A stretch of DNA of 64,000 nt, taken from Caenorhabditis elegans (lineage: Eukaryota > Nematoda > Chromadorea > Rhabditida > Rhabditidae). The stretch is taken from the NCBI RefSeq assembly GCF_000002985.6, contig NC_003281.10, positions 4,340,001 to 4,404,000 on the forward strand. Direction: 5' to 3'. A program made the position numbers and the translations under genes. The notes beneath the pieces were generated by a model, which was not told where the DNA came from, did not search any database, and saw only the letters and a program-made list of their open reading frames with translations. This document shows positions 10,113-22,600 of the stretch, one piece after another. Each line of letters begins with the position of its first letter. Positions within the stretch are counted from its first letter, which is position 1.

Positions 10113-13100
10113 ATGGGTCGTCGGCATGGTTGGGCCGATGAGTTTCGCACATTTTTCCCAACATTGTGGCTGATTTTAGCACCGCTTATTCTGAGCCCTT
10201 TATTGTTTTTTGGGCAGGTGGGTGCTAGTTTATTACACAAATTTTGCTATTTTTTCGGCAAAAATACGGTAACCGGTCTCGACACGACAAACTTTAATTT
10301 AACGAAAAAATGTGCGCGTCTTCAAATAGTACTGTAACTTAAAGTTATTGCTTTTCAATTTTTCATAGTTTTTCTCAAAATCTGTTTCCTAATATTACGG
10401 AAACATGTTCGAACACAAAATTCTGAGAATGCATATTGCACAACATAATTGACGCTCAAAATATCTCGTAGCGAAAACTACAGTAATTATTTAAATGCCT
10501 ACTGGTGTCAATTAACGGAAATTTATTTATTCATGGATAAAATATTAGAAGAAAATACAAAAATGATAAACTAAAAATTTAAAGAAAATTGAATAGAAAT
10601 TCGTTTTGAAAATCGAGCCCGTAAATAGACACCGGCGCTACAGTAGCCATTTAAAGAGTTACTGTAGTTTTCGCTAGGGGATATTTTGCGCGTCAAATAT
10701 GTTACGCGATACCTATTCTCAGCATTTAGTGTTCCAGTAATAATATTGAAAACATTGAAACAAAATAAAAATGCCATGAAACTCCTTTATTCAATTCATA
10801 ATAAGCATTATTCTCTCATGTCTTCTACACAAAATTGATCTTCATTCCGTTTTTGAGAAATGCACCGAAATCCATCACAAACACAATGTACTCATCGCTG
10901 AAATTAATTTAAATTTGATCTACTAAACGAATTCAGTTTCACTTACACCTTGGAAAAGTTGTATAATTCCAGAGAGTTGTACTGTTTAGTCCGTTATTTT
11001 AGAACTCTTCGAACTCTGCGTGACCATCCAGGCTCCAATTCCACGTGGTACAGTACTCCCGATTGATCAGGTGGCAACGTTTGGAAGTATTCTCGAAGAA
11101 GCGAAGTGATCACTCTGTTGACTTTTGTGGTCGATTGAACTTCCAATTCGACAACGTTGCTGGAAAAAAAAGAGCCACGGTATGTTTGCTCATGTGCCTG
11201 CCTACATGCCTGGTTTGCCTAAAAATATGATAACTCACTGTTGAACTCCGAGAATATCCAGTTGCTCCAAAATATACAGCTTTACACCAATCATTTCCTG
11301 AAGCAATGGATAAATCAGCCGGAAGTCTCTCTTTGCATTTGAAAGGTTATCCATCACAGGCACGACAGCACAATCCGTCTCTTCAGAACTTTCATGAGAT
11401 TGTGAAGGACTCGTACCGCTCGGTGCAGATGAATCTGATTTGACATCAATTCGATGTTGCTCACGGCAAACTTCATTTTCGAAGTGTTTCCTAGCTTCTT
11501 TCCGATCTTTCCCCTTCCAATAACACATTCTCGAACTACATCCAGTTGTTCCATCCGAATTTTTGAAAATTCCATAGCAAGCAGTGCACAGATAGTGCCC
11601 ACATCTTCCGATTGTATTCAAAAGATTGTATGGGAATGCTTTTTTGCATGGACCATCACAGATTGCAGTCACTGGCGGAGGGGCATCACGGAGAACAGTG
11701 GTCGCTGAAAAAATCTTTTGTAAAGATATTTTTCAAAATTGTACAAACTCACATTTGATAGTGTTGAGTGAGCCAATACTCGTGGATCTGCTGATCGATT
11801 TCTGGAGAATTTTGAGATACTTGTCGTCCGAGTTCTCAGTGTCTTCCCAATTGATAGAGTATGTTTAAGTCGATCTGAAATAAACAGTCAATGTCTTGAA
11901 GAGGTTTCTCATTATAATAAGTATACTTACTGTTGAGTTGGAGCATCGAATGCAACTCTCATTTCCACGTTTTTCGGCGACTTGCACATATCCCGAACAA
12001 ATGGAGGAATGAGCTCCAGAATTCCAGGTACTGGCTGAAATTTTTCTAATATTATATTTTGAAAATGTTAACTATATAAATAGTAAAACTCACCAAAAAA
12101 GAAGAAAATGAGCTCGCAGATGAGAGAAGTGAATTGTTTGTTTCATTCGAATTGAAATCAGCCATCTTTTTTTAATGATTTTTTCGTCCTCTTTTTAAAT
12201 GAAATCACGCAAATGACGGACGGACTGTTGTAGATCACCAAATTGATGATATTAATAATAAATAATACATTTGATATCGATCAGAAAGGTTTTTATTTTG
12301 AAAAAAAAGTTAACGTAAAAAATTGAAAATATTTATTATTTTATTAAACAAAAAATATTTCAGCTAAAATTTCAACTTTCAAATGACAAACTTTGGCATC
12401 GTTCCCTTGTTAATAAAAATATTTAATTGTTTAAAAATACAACTTTTTAAAATATTCAATATTATTACCCAGACGCAAAAATTTTCGATTTGTGCGTCAA
12501 AAAAGTCGCTACAAATGCCTTTTGAGAGTACTGTAGTTTTAAACTTTCGTGCCTGTGAAAAATTGATGAAAAATCGATGAAAAGGACCACTCTTTTTTGC
12601 ATTTAACAAACGTTTTTCGTGTCGAGACCGCCTACCGTAGTTTTGGTTTGTAAAATAAATTCATTTTTATGGTTTTTTGAACAATTAAATAACATTTTAC
12701 AGGAAGGAAAATGTGCATTTGTAATATTAACAATGTCATGTTATTGGGTGGCCGAAGTAGTTCCACTTGCCGTAACCTCATTTATTCCAATGATTGCACT
12801 TCCATTTCTAGGCATCGTCAGTATCAAAGAAGTTGCACCCAAATATTTTGCGGTAGGCCAAAATTAGTTTTAATAGAGAAATATTTCTTTACAGGACACA
12901 AATATAGTCTTTTTCAATAGTTTAATGCTTTCATTGGCGGTAGAAGAATGCCAGTTGCACAAACGGATTGCTCTGAAAATGTTGACTTACGTGGGAACTC
13001 GACCACATTGGTAAAAAATCAAAACAGAAAATTTCGAAAATGTACAAAAAACCGGGAAAATGAGTAGTAATCATTTTAAACTAATAGGGTTCAAAAATAG

Positions 13101-15888
13101 TTAGAAATTTTTTTAAAGTTTAAAACTTTACTCTGAAAAAAAAAAGTTTTTCTCATAAGGAGAGTTTCTTTGACTTGATGAAATTCTAGAAAACATTTTA
13201 AAACCGACAATTTCTCTCCAAAACTCAAAGCCAAATTGGTGGCCGAGTTTTCTCTTCAACTAGGCCACGTAACAAAATCATCTAGTTTTCAGGTTAATGG
13301 CTGGATTCATGATTATCACCAGTTTTATGTGAGTTCCCATATAACAGAAATCAAATTTCCAATTCAAAATTTCCAGCTCTCTCTGGATATCAGATACTGC
13401 TTGCTGTGCATTGATGGCTCCGATTGCCTATGCTCTTCTCGAGGAAATAATGATTCCGAAAATGAGACCAGAAGAAAAAGAAAATGAAATTGAAGTTATG
13501 AAAATATTTGATAAAGAGGATCCGGAAGAAAAGGAGTAAGACAATTTAAATTTCAAATTGGAAAAAATAAAGTGTTTTTCCAGAAAGAAGAAGTTGGACA
13601 CATCGAGGTTATCAGTCAGAGATAGAGGTAAGCAAAAGGAAACTGAAAAGTTATTGAGTTCGAAATCTTAGGAATTTGCAAATGTATGATGCTTTTGGTG
13701 GCCCATGCTTCATTGATCGGAGGTACTGGAACCATCAATTCAACTGGACCTAATCTCATTTTCAGAGACAATATTGAAAAGTGAGCGTTTCAGAACAAAT
13801 TATTGTATTATTATGACTAGTTCAATTTTAGAAATTTCCCAAATGAAGATCATGGAATTTCATATCTGTCTTGGATGGCATTTGCAATTCCTCCAATGAT
13901 ATTCTACATGTTCTCTTCTTGGTTTATAGTTCAACTTCAATTCTTGGGTCCTCGACATTTGATGGGAATGTTCAGAGAACCCACGGAAACTGAGAAACAA
14001 GAAGAGGAAGTTGCGAAGAGAGCCGTGTGGAAGAGTTATGATCAATTGGGTCCCATGACGTAAGTTGCTAAAACTCCCGGTATGCCGAGTACTTTGTCTA
14101 AAGTGGTTTTTCAAACAGAAAGCCTTAAAATCCACATAAAATTTCGTGTTTGCAAAATATAGTTTCTCGACTATTTTGTGGGAATACTAAAATTCCCCCA
14201 AAATTGGCTTTGAACCTTCAAACTCCAGTTTACAAAAAACATCAGTTTTTCATTGAGTTATTCTAGATGGGCCGAAAAAAGCACTCTGGTCATTTTCGTC
14301 CTTGCTGTTTTATCATGGGTTTCTTCTGATCCAAAAGTAATCCCTGGATGGTCGGATTTGTTCAGAAAAGGATACGTCACTGATTCATGCTCAGGCCTTG
14401 TCGCAGTGTTTTTACTCTTTATCTGGCCAAAGAAAAAACCGGATTTCAGAATTTTTAGAAAAGGTAATAGTATAATCGTTGCAATATACATATGCTAGAA
14501 TTGCAGACAAAAGCCGTCCATCAGTTAGACAAGAGCCACTAATTGATTGGGATTGTGTCAGAAGGAGGTTTCCATGGTCGATTATTCTTTTGTTAGGAGC
14601 TGGTTTTGCAATTTCAGATGCTGTCAGAGTAAGGAACAAAAACGGTTTCAAAGTTTCCCTATAAAATTTTACAGGTGAGTGGTCTCTCCAGTTTGATAGC
14701 CTGCAGTCTAAACAGTACAATATCTAAGATGCCATTTTTTGTAATGCAAATAATTCTCTCAATTGTTGTTGTAGTAATGACAGAATTCTCAACAAACTCA
14801 GCAACTGCTTCCATATTCATTCCAATATCATTCAAAATGGCTGAAGCCGTTGGAGCACATCCATTGTATTTCTCAATTCCAACTGCAATTGGACCATCAT
14901 TCTCATTTATGCTTCCGATGGCAACTCCTGCAAATGCAATTGTTTATGAGACAAAAACTATTCGAATGATTGATATGGTAAGGGTAAAGTTGTAACGGCA
15001 TTATAACCCCTGTATACAGTGGTGCCCAAAAATATTGGCGAATTGAAAATAGTGTTTTGTATAATTGATACATTTAAATTCCGAAATTCCCCTACCAATC
15101 TCTACCTTTTCTGCATCTAATATTCAAAAGTCAACTAACAGTCATACCCCCTATGCAACCCACTATCCAATAGCAACTATTCTCTTACGTAACCGCCTAT
15201 TCTCCCATTGAATATCTTCTGAAATATCAGCTGTTAGTTGGCAATGAGCCAATATGCTACGGACCGTGGTCGGTGGAAGGCATCTGTTGTGACGTGGCTC
15301 AAAGAAAGGGGCACTTAAAGTTTTATGATACCTTGCACAGGAGCACCCTGCTGTGAGAATATAATAGTCTGACTAGCAGATTTGAGCCGAAAATGGATAA
15401 GGAATAGACTATTAAGGAATGTTCAAACAAATATAGAATAATTTTGAAAGTTTCTGGTTTTGGAGAATAAAAATATACAAATTTGAATTCTTGTTTTATT
15501 TACAATGATGACAAAAATTATATTGCATTTTTCAAGAATTTTGCAAGGCAAAAAAATAACATCAGCAGTTTACTGTTTACTAGAACAATTTTCATAAATT
15601 TTTCTATACAATTACAAATTAGCACTAAAATCAAATAGAGATTAAAGCAGCCAAATTGAAGCAGACAAAAATAATAGTTTTCGTCTAAAACGAATCATTT
15701 CCAAATATTAAATAGTCCACTTGTAATTTCAGGTATCGTGTGGAGTCTTCCTGAATATCTTTTGCATTGCGATCACCGCTATTAATATGAATACATGGGC
15801 GTTTTGGTTGTTCAATATGGGTACCTACCCAGACTATGCACTTCGCCATGCCACTAATATGACGGGAAATTCTTCGCAATGTTTTTAG
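10113..15888 (+). CDS. SLC13-family Na+/dicarboxylate-sulfate symporter, 574 aa
   Basis: Twelve exons: 10113-10217, 12703-12852, 12895-13010, 13293-13328, 13377-13535, 13584-13627, 13672-13780, 13832-14059, 14267-14463, 14507-14628, 14675-14977, 15733-15888. They keep phase throughout and give 574 codons plus TAG. Multiple hydrophobic segments are visible. The family signature is complete at about residues 496-512 (PSFSFMLPMATPANAIV), and the paired SNT-type motifs appear as GTGTINSTGPNLIF and TEFSTNSATASIFIP, the known Na+/substrate-binding hairpin regions. The family couples Na+ to uptake of di/tricarboxylates or sulfate at the plasma membrane; the substrate cannot be decided here. The C terminus contains NMTGNSS, a possible external glycosylation site. 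Intron 1 (10218-12702) contains a minus-strand degenerate gene and repeats. Intron 11 holds a GC-richer block. It is a paralogue of the worm nac genes; I do not assign a symbol. Confidence 0.93.
10258..10340. repeat. Arm of dispersed GGTCTCGACACGACAA repeat, left flank of nested gene
   Basis: ACGGTAACCGGTCTCGACACG and a following TGTGCGCGTCTTCAAATAGTACTGTAACT resemble the outer and inner arms of the fold-back repeat at 2331-2552. The complementary arm lies at 12470-12645, on the other side of the nested minus-strand gene. Confidence 0.7.
10395..10745. repeat. Imperfect fold-back element, about 350 bp
   Basis: A left arm (10395-10510, containing TAGCGAAAACTACAGTAA) is the imperfect complement of a right arm (10640-10745, containing TTACTGTAGTTTTCGCTA). 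The arms extend outward over roughly 100 bases, with matching GACGCTCAAAATAT and ATATTTTGCGCGTC segments. No coding potential. Likely a non-autonomous palindromic element within intron 1 of the SLC13 gene and just 3' of the nested gene. Confidence 0.8.
10825..12165 (-). pseudogene. RING-like zinc-binding gene nested in the SLC13 intron, with two in-frame TAA codons
   Basis: Six minus-strand exons have good splice borders: 12165-12094, 12034-11931, 11874-11753, 11704-11239, 11159-10947 and 10897-10825. They sum to exactly 350 codons in one frame, but codon 62 (11867-11865) and codon 310 (10996-10994) are TAA. The frame continues to look coding after each stop (NWEDTENSDDKYLKILQK; YNSLELYNFSKVDEYIVF). 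A cysteine cluster at about residues 115-165 (CDGPC, RCGHYLCTAC, CSSRMC) resembles a RING or related zinc finger. The N terminus is Ser/Asn-rich and the C-terminal part is unassigned. No start codon rescues the downstream frame through exon 3, and alternative acceptors I tried break the phase. The simplest reading is a recently disabled gene. Other possibilities are a sequence difference, editing or stop readthrough. The zinc-finger type is uncertain. Confidence 0.7.
12470..12645. repeat. Dispersed repeat arm, right flank of nested gene
   Basis: Contains GAGAGTACTGTAGTTTTAAAC and CGTGTCGAGACCGCCTACCGTAG, the latter complementary to the arm at 10258-10340. It belongs to the same family as the fold-back repeat at 2331-2552 and ends about 60 bases before SLC13 exon 2. 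Confidence 0.7.
15016..15420. other. GC-richer block in SLC13 intron 11: possible transposon end and candidate ncRNA
   Basis: The 755-bp intron is much longer than its neighbours. At 15016 it shows TACAGTGGTGCCCAAAAATA, which resembles the terminal sequence of Tc1/mariner elements (TA followed by CAGTG...CCAAAAA). I find no matching inverted end. A GC-richer stretch at 15240-15400 (GCTACGGACCGTGGTCGGTGG, CTTGCACAGGAGCACCCTGC) stands out from the AT-rich background and could be a structured RNA or element remnant. No coding frame is supported. Confidence 0.3.
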
Positions 15889-16683
15889 AATTTTTCAAAA
15901 AGAAATATTTATATTCTTAACTATTTTTGATGTTCAGGTGAATGTTGTTTCATGTAAATAAACATTTTATTTTATTGAATTTTTTGAGAAGATTTTTGGC
16001 ATTTGGCAAATCGCAAATGTTAAATAGTTTGTAAATCAAATTATTTTTTTACTCGAAATGGAAACGTCGATCATCCATTGTGCGCATACTTTTAGAATGT
16101 TAATAATGGTGACTTAATTTGGTATGACTTATTAAAAATTATTTATAGTTTTTGAGATTCGTTTTGGAAATGCCTAAAAGTATTGAAAGGTGTCAAAAAT
16201 TTGGCCCTAAAAGTTTAATTTTATAGGCAGGTTTGTAGGCTGGCGTAGGTCGCCTTTAAAGCAAGCACCAGAACATTTCTGGCCCTACTTGGCTTGCTTT
16301 AATCTATTGAAATTTCCCGAAATTTCGTTTTTCGGTTTTCCAATTTTTGGCGACACCCCTGAGCCTGATCCTACCACTAACTTTCGTTTACCATATCCCA
16401 AAAGTCTTCAGCTCCTTGCCTATCATATTACACTCATATTGAGACATTACGTAATAGGAAAGTGTCCTTGCATCGACAGTATCAAATACTTGTGCTCCGC
16501 CTTTCTTCCCGCTCTCCTTCTCTCTCCCCCATCCCCTCCAGCTCGCCGCCTGTTGCTCCGGTGGTCCAAGAAGCCACGCCCATTTTCTCGGGGAGTCCTC
16601 TGTCATTCTTTGTTCCTCGGCTCTGCGATTTGACCTTTTTCTACTTTTCTATTTTATTATACTTCCTATTCCTTACTTCCCAT
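15889..16683. other. Intergenic region and promoter of the M1-like gene
   Basis: The first 300 bases are AT-rich 3' flank. Near 16230-16300 is a GTAGGCTGGCGTAGG-type dispersed repeat. From 16490 to 16640 the plus strand is C/T-rich (CTCTCCCCCATCCCCTCC), as often seen just upstream of worm genes. An open frame extends upstream of the chosen ATG (16684), but its peptide is Pro/Ser/Leu-rich and precedes the cytosolic tail without any conserved feature. Confidence 0.5.
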
Positions 16684-19600
16684 ATGACTCCGCCGCCAGC
16701 TTCTCCTTCGAAAAAAGCTAAAAGCTCATGGCTTCTCATCGCCCTGATTGCTGTCATAATTGGAATTATCTTATGCGCTGGAGTCATCACATTCCTGACG
16801 CTTTTCAATAAAAATGGAGATGGACCTGATATGGATTGGCAGAATGCGACAGAAGTTCCATTGACAACCACATCAAAAGCTACAGTATCCACGACAACTA
16901 CCCAATCGGCCACAACTCCTTCCACCACGACTACTCGGATAGAGGAAACAACTACAACTACTTCTGGGGCTTTTGATGAATCCGTAAAAAATTCGGAAGC
17001 TTCCACCTCAACCATCCCAACCACTGAAGCAGTCCCAACAACTACAGCTACAGATGCACCGGAAATTGTGATGCCAGTCGATGTCGCCTCGATTTTGAAG
17101 GACAAGACTAAGGACTTTGAGGTAAGGAAGTGAAATATTTTATTATTTTATCAGGGTGCTGAAGTTTATGATTTGAAGTTTTGGACATTAAGCCAACAAG
17201 CTGAATTTTCAGCCAATTTTTAATTTCAGGCCTAATTTTTTTTTAAAATAATTCGGTTTGAAACTTTAAGTTATTTCTAACTTTGGCATTAAAGTATTAT
17301 TTTTTCAGTGAAACCTACTAGTAAAGTGAACACGCGAACTGCTCTCATTTAATTCGCGTTTTTGAGGCCAAAGCCCGTAAGCTTTAAGTTAATAGTAAGC
17401 CTCTCATTTTCTTTGGTATAGGGTCTAAGTGTTTTCTATTTGGTATAACCCATAGGCTTTCAAAAGGTCTTCAAAAAGCTTATGCCCGTGGTCTACCCTT
17501 GAACTTATAGTTCTCAGACTTCGCCTTTAGGCTTACGCTCTCATATCTTTGTGAGCAAAAGTTGCTGTCAATTTATGTCAATGTGCAAAACTGTCACCAC
17601 ACGTGCCTGAATCAAATTTCTTATCAACACACGGTGACTAATCAATCAAATTCCCTATCACATATAACAATAGTGATTAGTTATCGATAAGATAATTTTG
17701 GGTCTGCCAACTTGAAAGTTCATGGTCCGTCTCGGAAAATCCTTTGTTTCTTTCGCCTCCTCCACCAATTTATCTTCAGTTCTCTTTGTCTCTAGTCACC
17801 TCCCATGAGTCATCTCTTCTAGTTTTACACTTTCTTTTCACATTTCACTTGTCAAAATTCCCTGACTCACACACACCACCACGACCGCATAAACATGTGT
17901 GTTTGTGGAAGAGGAGATGATGGTGATGATCATGATGGAAAAGAATGGAAATATTGGAATTTCTGAAAGTTTTGAAATTGGAAAATAGCTTATATCTTTT
18001 GAACGTCATGCACATAGATCGGATTTTTCCAGATGGTCTAGAAAAAGGAAAAACTCGACCATCAAATTTTCTTTGACTTTTAACGACAACTTTTCTTAAA
18101 CCTTTTTAAAGAGTTTCTATAGTTCTGCCATTTCAATAAAGATAAAAAATTTCAGATCGTTGAAAAATGTGCTGAAATCCAAGCTCTCCCAGTCTCCTGT
18201 ACTCCAAGCCAATCACCACTGACCTCCGATCCATCCAAGTTCCAACCAATCCATTATGTACTCAATATCACCATTCGTGATGTAAGGAAACCAGTTCTCG
18301 AAGGTCATATGCAACTTTTCGCGTCAACCAAGGATCAAGTTCAAGCGATTTCTCTTCACTCCGTTAAGATTCATAACCTAGAAAACCGTGATCGTATCCA
18401 TGTGGTCAACTGTAATACAGGTGAGCTTCTACTACAATCAATCTTCTCTCCACGAGCCACTGACAGATTAACATGTTAATGTGAAAACGAAGAGAGAGAA
18501 TGGAGCAAACACTTGTTGCTCTCTGCCACTTTTACACACTTTTTCGAGCTGGAGCAGAAAGCTGGGGCGTTGAGTGGGAGAGAGAGAGAGGGATAGACAA
18601 GAATTGTTTTATGCGTGACAGGTGAAAGACAAATTGCTGGTACAAAAATCAAATATCTAGGACAGGGTTTTTTTTTAATTGTAAATATTCAAATCTATTA
18701 TACAAACCTTCCAATTAAAAATTAGTATAGAAATATAGACAAATATTATATTGACTTAAAAATAATTTGAGCAAATCCTCAAATGCTGCCGGAAAGTTAA
18801 AATTTGTGAAAAAACTTTTTGAAAATTCAATCATGACAAATTTCAGCTAGTTTTTTGAATTATTTTCGAACATTTCCACAGAAATAAAACATTATTTTCG
18901 AATCAATCAAATATTTTTTGATATTACTGATTTTTTTCAAAACAATGAGTTAGCATATTAAAAAATATGGTTTCATAGAATCGCCGAGAAGATTTTTCTG
19001 CACACCCCGGTTAGGCAGCCAACCCATATCTTTCAACTGTGGCTGGCAAAATCTCGACTGCCTTTGCTGAAAAATTATCAATTGGAAAAATAATTTTGAT
19101 TTATTTTTCTCTAGTTTTGTAGTTGGCCATTTATTGTTATCTTCAAAACGTACCGAGATATAACCTTTCGAAGTGGAGCAATAAGGTGCAGCCCAAATAG
19201 AGAAAATGCTAGGTCGTCTTGAAAGTCTGCTTTTAGGTTCCGCCAAAAGCTTCCAATTTTCTACACATTCCCTTCCTTCCCGTATAACTCATAAACATCT
19301 CTTTCATCACTCATCACAATGTTATTAGAACTATAGCTCATAACTAACTAAATGCCAGAGAGCACTCTCTTCACTTCGTTTTTTTTGCGTAGAAGCGCAG
19401 CTGTTCTTATTCTCCGGTCATCCAATACTTTTCGTCTTCTGTGTGTCCGTCCAAATGTTTACGACGGACTGACGCCCTCCACGGTAGAGAGCTTCCCGAA
19501 GAAGTTGAGATGCGAGTAAGGGAGAGTTGACCTGGATTTGATAAATTGGTCAGAACTTGAATAAGGATCTAGCTGAGAAAATTAAAAATGTGAATTTTAA

Positions 19601-22600
19601 GTTACTGTAATAAATCTAGAAATTTCAAATCTACACAGCGCCGCATTAAGTTTCGCGGCAAAATTCAGGAATTTAAAAAATTTATGAAAAATAACCGATA
19701 TTTCGAAACTTGCATAGATGCATTGGTAATTTATTTATTTGAATATTTTTATAGTCAACAAACACAATTTTTCTCAATTACTCGCCTTTTAGTCTCACAC
19801 CCGGCCGATTTACTTTGGCAGCTTATTTTGTAGTTTAAAACTAGTTTGTATCTTCTAAATGAACTGAGTTAGAGGATTTTAAAACAGTTTGCTCCCAAAC
19901 GCACAAACTTCTTAATTTTTTCAAAATTTGCCTTCTATTACTTTTATTATTTTCCAAACAGCTGCTACAATCAATTAATAAAAAAGTTCGCCCAAAGATT
20001 TGCTTCCCAAAGCCTGTAATAATATCAAATGCCGCCCTTCCCGCCAAAGAATCGAAAGTTTACGATCGAGAGAGAGAGAGAGAAACAGAGCTCACAGGGG
20101 AGATATAGAGTAAGGGAATTGAGCAGTTGTGGTGGTGACACCCGAGTGAAATATGACCAGGTCACCACGGAGATTATTTTTCTGGAACAATGATGAGGGG
20201 AAAAGTTGATATCTTGAAGTTAAGGGGTATGGTGGAGCGAATGGGAAATTTTTGAAAAGTATTTAAATTTATTCAAATTCAGGATACATAAGTCTGCACA
20301 AACAGAGTAACTGATTTTTCAGCGCCTACGCCTGCCTCGTACCTACACTACAAAAATGTACAAAGTGTATTTTAAACCTACTAATTTAATTGGTATTTGG
20401 CACAAACTTCCTGCGTAACATTTTACCAACTTTGCAAAAAATTTTTAACTTTACTTCTTGGCCAGAGTTTTTAGGTAAGAAATTGGCGCCAGAGTTAATT
20501 ATATTAGTTGGAAAATTGTTTGTTATGCAAATGTGCTCTTTCGACAACCAAACTAATATAAGTTGTCGAAAGAGCACATTTGCATAACAAACAATTTTCC
20601 ATGTTCATGAAAAAATTAATTGAAAATAACGCGCGTTGATTCATATTCATGGTGGCTAAATTAACTGTGTTGAAAATGTTTTAAAAATTTAATATTCAAA
20701 AAATGCTGAAAAGTTAAATTTTTCAGGCGAAACCATCTGCGTGTCCCGAGTCCATCAAATCGACGATCTGATTCATTTGGAGCTTGCCCAGAGCATTTCA
20801 TCGGGAGTCAACCTCCGTGTGGACATTGACGGCTTCATCTCTGCTGATTCAGGACCACACGTTTTCAAACAAATTCCAACAGCAAAATGGAGAGTCCCTC
20901 AAATGATTGGATCAGTTTTTGAGCCAACATCTGCTCGACACGTTTTTCCATCTTTTGATCTTCATAATCAGAAATCTACATTCAATTTATGCTTAAATCA
21001 TGGACCATCAATGTCTGCAATTGCAAATTCACTTATCAATCCAAATGTCTCAACTTCTGGAATTTCTTGTTTTGAGAAAACAGTTCCATTGATTGCTCAA
21101 CAATTATCATTCGTGGCTTTTGAGAAAACAAATCCCTTATTCTACAATACAACTACTATGGATGGAGCATATCTTCCAGAAATCGATATGATTTTTAATT
21201 TGAATGCTAAAAACTTCAAACAATATGAATGGATTCATTCTGAAGTCTCAAAAGTTATGGCTTTAATGTCTAAATGGTCTGGATTCTCTTATCCATTGAC
21301 AAGATTGGAAATCGTTGTTGCTCCCGTTCAAGCTGGACATTCTGCTCTCGGAGTTATTACTTTGCCGGTTAGTTATTTTTTTAAAGAAAGATGTGACGTC
21401 ATGGGTCAGTAAAAATTATTTTTCTGGCGATTTCTGGAGATCAAACGACCATGGAATTTTTTTCAATTTTTTTTGAATTTTCGGTTTGCTATTCAAAAAA
21501 TTCGGTTTTAAAAAATTTAAGAAAGATAAAATTTCTTCGAAAAAATCAAAAAATTACTTTGCTTCAAATTTGAGTATTTCCGATTATCTGTTAATTGAAA
21601 ATTACAAAAAAAAAGTATTTTAAATTTCTTTAGAACATTTTAGATTTCCTGTTTTTTTTTTGATTTTTCAAAAATATTTTTAAAGAGTTTTTTACATAAT
21701 TTTAATTTGAAAAAAAGAGTGTGAGTTTTCATAATTTTTTTTCAATTTTTCTAGAACTACCTGATGTGTTCGAAAATAAAAACTTCGATAAAAGTTTGTA
21801 TGAAAGTTAGAAAAACTTTTTCTTTTGATTTTTCACGGCGCCCTCGGCAAATTTGTGCTGAAGTTACGACTGAATCTATGTGATATCACATTTTCACATA
21901 TTAACCGCTTAACTTTTAAACAGAATAACGGAAATTTCGTAGAGTCTCTAAAATTTTTTTCTTTCCAGGCCCAAGCCATCGCATATCAAAAGCATACATC
22001 AACCCACGAGACCCTAATCAAAGAAGTTATTGGCCAATGGATGGAAGGAGTAGTGACCACGGAGCACACATGTTTTGAGGTAAAACTTTTGAAATCCGAC
22101 ACCTCATTTCATCGCTTAGAACTTTTGAATCAAAGGGTAGTTTCGTGGTTCCCGAATTGTTAAACACACATATGTTATGATATTCAACGTCGTGTAATCT
22201 ATCATAAAATCGCCAGTTCATTCGATTCCCTCGGTTGTAATAATAATAATAATAGTGGTGGCGATTGAATATTGGGCTCCCAGGTTTCAGGGGAACTGTT
22301 GTCTGCAATTTTGCGTGAAGTTTTTTTCTACCGTAGTTCATGTTTGCATTAAATTAATTGCTTAAAGAGAGCGTCTAGAGAACGCTTTCAAGTTAAACAA
22401 ATTATAAATTTGAAGAATATAAGTAAATTTGGCACATTTTAATGTCCCCCAACACTCTTTTAGACCCCTATCTCTCAATACGTTTTTGCTAGTCTAGTCA
22501 AACAAGACAGCACAGAAACACCCGCACGGATGGCCGAGTGGTCTAAGGCGCCAGACTCAAGCGTAACGCTTACCTCAAGTTCGAGGTCTACTGGGTGTTC

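Noticed and set aside
16462-16683. In-frame upstream extension of the M1-like protein
   Set aside because: The extra residues are Pro/Ser/Leu-rich and the ATG at 16684 gives a normal short cytosolic tail before the anchor; the upstream start would be accidental.
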